Positions 31,507 through 36,598 of a stretch of 36,598 nucleotides of DNA are shown here, piece after piece. A program made the translations under genes and the position numbers. Location: the NCBI GenBank assembly GCA_018268415.1, contig JAFDWO010000049.1:1-36598 (forward strand). The letters are read 5' to 3'. Numbering within the stretch: the stretch's first letter is position 1; every line of letters starts with the position of its first letter. The notes beneath the pieces are model-generated. The model searched no databases and was not told the DNA's origin. It was given only the letters and a program-made list of their open reading frames with translations. The stretch is from Actinomycetota bacterium. Lineage in GTDB: Bacteria; Actinomycetota; Thermoleophilia; Solirubrobacterales; 70-9.

Positions 31507-32091
31507 TTGCCGAAAACGAAGAAGAAGGACGGCGTCGAACAAATCGTCGCCAAAGCCTTCGCACACCCACTGCGCGTGCAGATCCTGATCATTCTGAACG
31601 AGCGGGTCGCAAGCCCCAATTTGCTCGCTCAAGAGCTCGATCAGAGCCTCAACCTCGTCGCCTACCACGTCCGCGTTCTCGAGAAATACGACTGCATCGA
31701 GCTCGTCGACACCAAGCAGCGCCGCGGCGCCACCGAGCATTTCTACCGGGCGACGCGCCGGCAGTTCCTCAGCGACAGCGAATGGGCGCGGATGCCGCAG
31801 AGCCTCCGCCCCGGCCTCTCCGGCGCGATGCTCAAATCGGTCTTCGACGACATCGAGGAGGCGGTCAAAAGCGGCACCATGGACGAGCAGGAGGATCGCC
31901 ACCTGAGCCGCACCCCGCTGGTCGTCGACAAGCAGGGCTGGGACGAAGTGTCGAACCTCCTCTCGGAGACCCTCGACCGGGTCTTCGAGATCCAGAGCGA
32001 GGCCTCCGAGCGCCTCTCCAAATCCGGCGAGAAGAGCATGCTCTCGAAGGTCGAGATGCTGCACTTCCGCTCCCCCGAGCCGGCCGCCTGA
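31507..32091 (+). CDS. ArsR-like winged-helix regulator, paralogue 3
   Basis: The 194-residue protein is a close paralogue of the one at 14272-14862. The winged helix has KAFAHPLRVQILIIL, NLLAQELDQSLNLVAYHVRVL and KQRRGATEHFYRAT. The C-terminal region shares SDSEWARMP, HLSRTPLVVD, GWDEVSNLL and a final MLHFRS with paralogue 1. The TTG start at 31507 has AAGGAAG 7 bases upstream, the same arrangement as paralogue 1. The in-frame ATG-like starts further upstream are not supported. It converges on the encapsulin gene. Confidence 0.88.
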   Translation: MPKTKKKDGVEQIVAKAFAHPLRVQILIILNERVASPNLLAQELDQSLNLVAYHVRVLEKYDCIELVDTKQRRGATEHFYRATRRQFLSDSEWARMPQSLRPGLSGAMLKSVFDDIEEAVKSGTMDEQEDRHLSRTPLVVDKQGWDEVSNLLSETLDRVFEIQSEASERLSKSGEKSMLSKVEMLHFRSPEPAA

Positions 32092-32155
32092 GCGGTCCGG
32101 AGGGCGAGGACCGGGCGCCGCTCGCGAAAGGGCGGCGCCGGCCCGCGGCGATCGC

Positions 32156-32237
32156 CTACGACGCGCTGAGCGGCCCTGCGACCTCCGGCGCCGCGCCTAT
32201 GACGCGGTGAGCGGCGCCGCGGCCTCCGGCGTCGCAA
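32156..32237. repeat. 41-bp tandem duplication at the encapsulin 3' end
   Basis: 32156-32196 and 32197-32237 are adjacent copies, 33 of 41 bases identical. The second copy contains the last codons and stop of the encapsulin gene; the first repeats that segment beyond the stop. Read in its own frame, the outer copy would encode a similar tail (PEVAGPLSAS versus PEAAAPLTAS) and stop. Confidence 0.6.
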
Positions 32238-33003
32238 CCACGAAGGAGAAGCTCTCCTCCAGGTAGAGGTGCACCTCGGTTGCGTCGTGGTGGTCGTAGC
32301 CGATCGAGAGGTCCTGGCCCGATTCGAGCAGGAAGTCGCCGCCGCGCAGGCTCATCGCGACCGCGCCCGACAGCCCCGGCACCCAGACGGTAGGCCCGCC
32401 GTCGAGGATTCTCCCCAGGTGATCAAGCAGCGGATAACCGCCGTGCTCGGCCGTCTCGATCACCTTGATGTACTCGTCGGGTCCGAGCGCCAGCCCATAG
32501 GGACCCTCGACCCCGGCCTCGCGCAGCCCCTCGATCGCCCGCGCGACCGCGCGCGGGTAGGCGTCGGCCGCGGCCCCGAGCGGTTCCGGCTCGAACGACG
32601 AGGACTCGATCACCCCCTGGATCCCGGCCTTCGGCCAGCCGTTGAAGACCGCACCGTTCTCGGCGACGGCGATCTGGTGGGCCGCCTGGTCGAGCGACTC
32701 GAGGTCGACGTCGACGGCGCCGCGGTCGTCGTCGCGCATCTCCGCACGGGAGACGCTGAAGTCGACCCGCACCTCGACCAACGGCAGGACCCGCCGGCGC
32801 AAGGCGGTGACGCCCTCCTCGGCACCGTCGACCGCCTCGACCCGGCCGAGGTTCGTCGCCGAGTGCTGCCAGCCCTGCGGTCCGAGGAAGTCGACCAGAC
32901 GACGGGCCGCCAACGGTCCGGAGAGGCGCACGCGCGCCTCCTCGTCGAGCAGCTTCCAGTTCGAGTCGGTGAGCGGCGCGTGGCCGCGCAAAAGGTGGTT
33001 CAT
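32197..33003 (-). CDS. Encapsulin shell protein (family 1)
   Basis: Self-assembling nanocompartment shell protein with the HK97 phage capsid fold. The 268-residue length and sequence follow Thermotoga encapsulin throughout: MNHLLRGHAPLTDSNWKLLD, FLGPQGWQHSATNLG, LPLVEVRVDFSVSRAEMRDD, NGWPKAGIQGVIESS, GVEGPYGLALGPDEYIKVIE, RGGDFLLESGQDLSIGYDHH and LEESFSFVVATPEA. The ATG at 33003 has AGGGACAGGGAC upstream. No ferritin-like, DyP peroxidase or other known cargo gene is adjacent, and no neighbour ends in a recognisable cargo-loading peptide. Divergent from the sigma factor gene. Confidence 0.95.
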   Translation of the reverse strand: MNHLLRGHAPLTDSNWKLLDEEARVRLSGPLAARRLVDFLGPQGWQHSATNLGRVEAVDGAEEGVTALRRRVLPLVEVRVDFSVSRAEMRDDDRGAVDVDLESLDQAAHQIAVAENGAVFNGWPKAGIQGVIESSSFEPEPLGAAADAYPRAVARAIEGLREAGVEGPYGLALGPDEYIKVIETAEHGGYPLLDHLGRILDGGPTVWVPGLSGAVAMSLRGGDFLLESGQDLSIGYDHHDATEVHLYLEESFSFVVATPEAAAPLTAS

Positions 33004-33061
33004 CGTCCCTGTCCCTTCATGCTGCCGATTCGCTATGAGCCTTCGCCTGTGGGGCGCGCGC

Positions 33062-33091
33062 GGTAGTCCCGCGACGCACCGCGAGACTACC
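33062..33091. promoter_or_regulatory. Dyad between the encapsulin and sigma factor genes
   Basis: Arms GGTAGTCCCGCG (33062-33073) and CGCGAGACTACC (33080-33091) pair over 12 bp with one mismatch around ACGCAC. It lies 59 bp upstream of the encapsulin start and about 100 bp upstream of the sigma factor start, a place where an operator for one or both divergent genes would fit. Confidence 0.45.
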
Positions 33092-33189
33092 CCCCGCTCC
33101 TGCCGGGCGTGCGCGACCGAAGTCGGATCGGCGCCCTAAGAACCTCTCGCTATGGTGTGACACCGGTGCCCTCCGGTGCCGGGCGCCGC

Positions 33190-34008
33190 ATGGTTCCAGC
33201 CGATAGCGAAGAGATACGACCGGTCCCCGAGGGCTCTCCGACCGGCCCGGGAGTGGGCCTCGTCGCCGAGACGCTCCTCTGGCGCCGCCTGCGCGATCAG
33301 GGCGACACGGCCGCGCGCGAGGAGCTCGTCCGCCGTTACCTCCCCTTCGCCAAGAACCTGGCCCTCCGCTATCGCGGCGCCAGCGAGTCCTTCGACGACC
33401 TGCTGCAGGTGGCGAACCTCGGCCTGGTCAACGCGGTCGACCGCTTCGACCCCGCCCGCGGCACCCCGTTCGCCGCCTTTGCCTCCCCCACCATCCTCGG
33501 CGAACTGAAGCGCCACTTCCGCGATCGCGTCTGGACGGTGCGGGTACCGCGCGGCCTCCACGACCGGATGGCGGAGGTGGAGAAAGCGACGGCGGAGCTG
33601 ACGGTGGAGCTACAGCGCTCGCCCTCGGTCAACGAGATCGCCACCAAACTGGAGATCTCGCCCGCCGACGTGCTGGAGGTGCTGGAGGCCAACCACAACC
33701 GGCGCCCACTCTCTCTCGACCGCCCGGTCGGCGGCGAGGAGGACGAATCCCCCGCCTCCGAGTGGGTCGGCGGCGAGGACGAGGGCTACGAGCTGATCGA
33801 CGACAAACTGGCCCTGGAAGGGGTCCTGCCCCAGCTCGACGACCGCGAACGGCTGATCCTGCGCCTGCGCTTCGTCGAGGACATGACCCAATCGCAGATC
33901 GCCGAGCAGATCGGTCACTCCCAGATGCACGTCTCGCGCATCCTCCGTCGCACCCTCGAGCGGATTCGCGAGCAGGTCGCCGAGCAGGACGAAAGGCCCC
34001 CGCAGTAG
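33190..34008 (+). CDS. SigB/SigF-type RNA polymerase sigma factor
   Basis: Alternative sigma-70 family factor of 272 residues, stress-type (SigB/SigF/SigG subfamily). Region 2 contains RRYLPFAKNLALRYRG, FDDLLQVANLGLVNAVDRFD and FAAFASPTILGELKRHFRD; region 3 has RVPRGLHDRMAEVEKA and SPSVNEIATKLEI; region 4 has LDDRERLILRLRFVEDMTQSQ and the helix-turn-helix IAEQIGHSQMHVSRILRR. The ATG at 33190 fits family length; an upstream ATG at 33109 adds unconserved sequence. TATGGT just before 33160 may be a -10. It is convergent with its likely anti-sigma gene. Confidence 0.93.
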   Translation: MVPADSEEIRPVPEGSPTGPGVGLVAETLLWRRLRDQGDTAAREELVRRYLPFAKNLALRYRGASESFDDLLQVANLGLVNAVDRFDPARGTPFAAFASPTILGELKRHFRDRVWTVRVPRGLHDRMAEVEKATAELTVELQRSPSVNEIATKLEISPADVLEVLEANHNRRPLSLDRPVGGEEDESPASEWVGGEDEGYELIDDKLALEGVLPQLDDRERLILRLRFVEDMTQSQIAEQIGHSQMHVSRILRRTLERIREQVAEQDERPPQ

Positions 34009-34048
34009 TCGTCGCCAGGCGTCTCGCTCGACGCCCGGAATCGCCCTT

Positions 34049-34882
34049 TCAGCCGCCCGCGACTATCGCGACGACCAGGTACTCGCCGGCGCCGTCGGAC
34101 TCGATGCGGACCTCGTCGGCGAGCGTTTCCAGGGAGCCGCCCAGGTCGGGGAGGGCGAGGCTCTCGCGCAGGCCCGCGGCGGCACCGGTGGCCATCGGGC
34201 CGACCTTCAGCTCGACCCCGTCGGAGCGGTCGGCGATGCTGAGGCGAACGTGGCCATCGTCGAAGCGGCGAGGAGCTGCCGCCGAGATCGCGTCGGCGAG
34301 GAGCATGGCGTCGGAGATCCGATCGACGGTGATCTCGTGGCGGGCCGCCAGCGCGGTCAGCGCGCGACTCAGCACCGGCCCGACCAGCTCCGCCGGGCCC
34401 ACCGTCAACTCGGTGGCCTCGGGGACCGGCGGGCCCGGCCGCGCGTCGACCTCCGCGTCGACGATCGGCCGGGCGGCCAACGGCAGGTGCATGCGAATCT
34501 CCGTCCCCCGCTCGACCCCGCCGCGGATCTCAAAGCTCGAGGAGAGCGCCGCGATCAGCGCCAGGCCGATCCGCAGGCTCGGCCGGTCGACCCCCGGGCG
34601 CGGGCTGATGCCGCGGCCGAAGTCCCGCACCGCGACCGTCAGGCCATCCCCGTCGGGTACCGCGCGAACCTCCAGCAGGCCGGTCTCACTCTCCGGGTAG
34701 GCGTGGACGACGACGTTCATGCACGCCTCGGTCACCACCGTCTTCAGGTCCGCGATCGAGGCCTCGTCCATGCCGATCCGCTCGGCCAGCCCGGCGATCG
34801 CGTGCCGCACCACCGCGACGTTCTCCGCCTTGGCGGGGAGGGACATCTGGAGGCCCGATGAGTCGACGTTGGTGATGCTCAA
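34049..34882 (-). CDS. RsbW/SpoIIAB-like anti-sigma factor with two ATPase-like halves
   Basis: The 277-residue protein is about twice the length of a usual RsbW. Residues 12-136 are a complete GHKL kinase domain with N-box VVTEACMNVVVHAY (49-62), G1 box VRDFGRGISP (86-95), then SLRIGLALIAAL and GTEIRMHLPL. Residues 150-277 look like a second, degenerate copy (VDRISDAMLLADAIS, HVRLSIADRSDGVELKVGPM, LADEVRIES) without the G-box glycines. It should bind and silence the sigma factor and phosphorylate the STAS protein. A sigma-B-type promoter precedes it. The functional assignment is from family and synteny. Confidence 0.88.
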   Translation of the reverse strand: MSITNVDSSGLQMSLPAKAENVAVVRHAIAGLAERIGMDEASIADLKTVVTEACMNVVVHAYPESETGLLEVRAVPDGDGLTVAVRDFGRGISPRPGVDRPSLRIGLALIAALSSSFEIRGGVERGTEIRMHLPLAARPIVDAEVDARPGPPVPEATELTVGPAELVGPVLSRALTALAARHEITVDRISDAMLLADAISAAAPRRFDDGHVRLSIADRSDGVELKVGPMATGAAAGLRESLALPDLGGSLETLADEVRIESDGAGEYLVVAIVAGG

Positions 34883-34971
34883 GGTGGTGTCTTCCCGGCT
34901 TATGCGACGGGCGAGGTGCGGTCAGGAGGCCTCGCGCAACAAGCAAACCTACCGGCACCGGTCCCGCCCTG

Positions 34972-34996
34972 ATACCCAGACCACCTCGCCACAAAC
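34972..34996 (-). promoter_or_regulatory. Sigma-B-type promoter upstream of the anti-sigma gene
   Basis: On the minus strand GTTT (34996-34993), a 15-bp spacer and GGGTAT (34977-34972) match the sigma-B/SigF consensus. Transcription would start near 34965, leaving a leader of about 80 bases before the anti-sigma ATG at 34882. This suggests that the sigma factor activates its own inhibitor. Confidence 0.6.
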
Positions 34997-35040
34997 GGCC
35001 TGGAGCCCGCCGCCACCCGCTCCGGTAGCATCGCGGCGCA

Positions 35041-35412
35041 GTGGGCCCCACGCCGTTCCAAGCATCAGCCTCCGAGCTCGAGGGGGGCATACGTCTGCTC
35101 GCGGTGCACGGGGAGCTCGACCTGTCCACCGCCGCCCGGCTCGAGGGGCCGCTGGAGGAGGCGATCAGCTCGCCGCAAGCCGAGGTCCTTCTCGACCTCA
35201 CCGATTGCGCCTTCATCGACTCGACCGGCATCGCGCTCGTGGTGCGTGCCTGGCGGCGGGTCGACGCCGGAGCCGGCAACGGCGGCGAAGGTGGCCTCGT
35301 CCTCTGTACCCGCAACGAGCAGGTCCGGCGCGTCCTCGAGGTCACCGGTCTCGAGCACTCGCTGCGCGTCTTCCAGACGCGCGACGAAGCCGTCGCTGCC
35401 CTGCGCGGGTGA
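35041..35412 (+). CDS. STAS-domain anti-anti-sigma factor (RsbV/SpoIIAA-like)
   Basis: The 123-residue protein is a single STAS domain. LAVHGELDLSTAARLEGPL, VLLDLTDCAFIDSTGIALVV and a LCTRNEQVRRVLEVTGL segment follow the family. Ser61 in IDSTG is the expected phosphorylation site; when dephosphorylated it should bind the anti-sigma protein and free the sigma factor. The GTG start at 35041 lies just after GTAGCAT, which could be a -10. Divergent from the anti-sigma gene. Confidence 0.93.
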   Translation: MGPTPFQASASELEGGIRLLAVHGELDLSTAARLEGPLEEAISSPQAEVLLDLTDCAFIDSTGIALVVRAWRRVDAGAGNGGEGGLVLCTRNEQVRRVLEVTGLEHSLRVFQTRDEAVAALRG

Positions 35413-35472
35413 CGTTCCTCACGCTGCGGCTGGCCGCCGATTAGCGGCAGGGCGACCGGGTAGCCGCCTCTG

Positions 35473-36432
35473 ATGTCCTCGCGTCGACCGAAACGCCCGA
35501 AACTCCCACGGGAGCTCTTCGAGACGCGCACCCATGCCTGGCAGTCGCTCGGGTTGGGCGAGGAGATCGAGGCGAAAAAGGTCTCGAAGCGGACGCTGGC
35601 GGGCCTGGTCGTCGCCCTGCTCGCCCTGATCGCGACCCTGGTCGTCTATTCCCACCGTGGCCAGATCGCCCCCGGCTACGGCGAATGGTTCCGGATCGGC
35701 ACCGTGATCGTGCTGGTGATCGTGGGCAGCGCCGCGATCTCGCTGCTCTCGCGCTCGCTGCAGCCGCGCCTCTACCGCCGCCTCGACCCCGCCACGGCGG
35801 GGACCGCGGGCTTCGTCTTCCGCCTGTTGGCGAGCCTCGTGGTCGTCGTGGTTGCCCTGCGGATCGCGGGCGTCAACGCCGGCACGCTGGCCGTCGGCGG
35901 CGCCTTCACCGCGGTGCTGCTCGGCCTCGCGGCCCAGCAGAGCCTCGGCGCGATCTTCGCCGGCGTCGTCCTGCAGACCACCCGCCCCTTCCGGGTCGGC
36001 GAACGCGTGCGCTTCGTCGGCGGCGCGATGGCGGGCTCGGTGGAGGGCACCGTGACCTCGCTGGGCCTCTTCTACACGACGCTCAGCCAAGGGGCCGACC
36101 GCCTGCAGATCCCCAACCAGGTGCTGCTGAACCTGGCCGTCGTGCCGCTGCGCGAGCCCGAGAAAGTCGACGTGCGGGTGAGCTTCCCGCGCCACGTCGG
36201 CCCGCGTGATGTCGAGAGCCAACTGCTGCGCACGATCACCGTGCCGACTCGCTATCGGCCGAGCGTCTCGCTGGAGGAGATCGAGCCTGACCGGGTGGTC
36301 ATGAGGATCAGCGCGACCCCACTGCGCTCGGAGGACGGCTCGCAGCTCGCCGAGGAGGTCCTGGAGGCGCTGCACCGCCGCGACACCGCCGAACATCAGG
36401 CAGCGGCGGAAGCCGCCCCGCTACCGGATTAG
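35473..36432 (+). CDS. MscS-type mechanosensitive channel
   Basis: The 319-residue membrane protein has about three helices (near 43-63, 76-95 and 107-130) and a pore-lining helix, GGAFTAVLLGLAAQQSLGAI, rich in Gly/Ala as in MscS TM3. The cytoplasmic beta domain starts with TTRPFRVGERVRF and has VEGTVTSLGLFYTTL and LQIPNQVLLN. It should release solutes on hypo-osmotic shock. GATT (35439-35442), 15 bp, then GGGTAG (35458-35463) upstream is a weak sigma-B-like promoter candidate with an almost leaderless transcript. The start is ATG. Confidence 0.92.
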   Translation: MSSRRPKRPKLPRELFETRTHAWQSLGLGEEIEAKKVSKRTLAGLVVALLALIATLVVYSHRGQIAPGYGEWFRIGTVIVLVIVGSAAISLLSRSLQPRLYRRLDPATAGTAGFVFRLLASLVVVVVALRIAGVNAGTLAVGGAFTAVLLGLAAQQSLGAIFAGVVLQTTRPFRVGERVRFVGGAMAGSVEGTVTSLGLFYTTLSQGADRLQIPNQVLLNLAVVPLREPEKVDVRVSFPRHVGPRDVESQLLRTITVPTRYRPSVSLEEIEPDRVVMRISATPLRSEDGSQLAEEVLEALHRRDTAEHQAAAEAAPLPD

Positions 36433-36485
36433 GGGTTGGTTAGGGGGCGGGACGGCCGCCGTCCGCGACCCGCCGGCCGTCCGAG

Positions 36486-36538
36486 GTGTTGATGGGCCGA
36501 AAACTCAAGCATGGCTTGAGTTTTCGGCCCATCAACAC
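36486..36538. repeat. Perfect palindrome with 25-bp arms downstream of mscS
   Basis: Arms 36486-36510 and 36514-36538 are perfectly complementary over 25 bp with a 3-base spacer (ATG). The arms contain GTGTTGATGGGCCGAAAACT and its complement, an AT-rich core in GC-rich surroundings. It lies 54 bp after the mscS stop. No T-run follows, so it is not a classical terminator, although a hairpin of this strength could still stop or stabilise transcripts. Sequence to the window end holds no gene that I can support. Confidence 0.85.
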
Positions 36539-36598
36539 GGGGGTGTGACGGAAGACGGACGTGGTTCGGGGCCGTTGCGGTCCGAGGTGCGGAGGGCG

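Overview
The window is a very GC-rich chromosomal segment, and its gene content points to a Gram-positive actinobacterium of the class Thermoleophilia (Solirubrobacterales-like). The reasons are a MurE with the meso-diaminopimelate DNPR motif, a secreted protein with the leader and 'GNRI/GDRI' repeats I associate with this group, several ArsR-like winged-helix paralogues, partner-switch sigma control and frequent GTG/TTG starts. The taxonomic call is inference.

Layout. 1-8426 (minus strand): a division and cell-wall operon, mraZ-rsmH-ftsL-ftsI-murE-murF-mraY. It is preceded by phased MraZ operator boxes and ends in hairpin and 33-bp tandem repeats where murD would usually follow. 8491-9501: a membrane protein of unknown role. 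9655-14040 (minus): a partial Tad/Flp-type locus (histidine kinase, CpaB, CpaF/TadA, TadB, TadC) with no pilin gene. 14272-18157: an ArsR-like regulator, an OmpR-family response regulator, a gene-poor stretch with long palindromes, a DUF192 protein, an unknown gene and a Rho-like protein without a P-loop that sits behind glpD (18170-19879).

20033-26606 (minus) is the most interesting part. A cobalamin riboswitch precedes a tightly overlapping operon encoding two secreted proteins with DUF4430 (transcobalamin C-terminal-like) domains, an ECF transporter T component, a fused double ECF ATPase, and an ECF S component fused to an extracellular alpha/alpha-toroid repeat domain. Animal transcobalamin consists of an alpha/alpha barrel plus a DUF4430-like beta domain. 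The operon therefore looks like a B12 uptake system in which a transcobalamin-like binder is split between the transporter and separate exported proteins. This functional model is inference.

26691-31169: a secreted protein, a trypsin-like protease, a TPR protein, UPF0145, a GNAT acetyltransferase, a second ArsR-like regulator with a small winged-helix partner, and a UspA-like membrane protein. 31507-33003: a third ArsR-like regulator and a family 1 encapsulin shell gene without an adjacent cargo gene. 33190-35412: a SigB/SigF-type sigma factor, an RsbW-like anti-sigma protein with a second degenerate ATPase-like half, and a STAS anti-anti-sigma protein. A good sigma-B-type promoter lies upstream of the anti-sigma gene. 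35473-36432: an MscS-type channel followed by a perfect 25-bp palindrome.

Across the window there are many long, sequence-diverse inverted repeats, mostly at 3' ends of genes, and at least two small dispersed families of them. I saw no rRNA, tRNA, CRISPR array or transposase gene.
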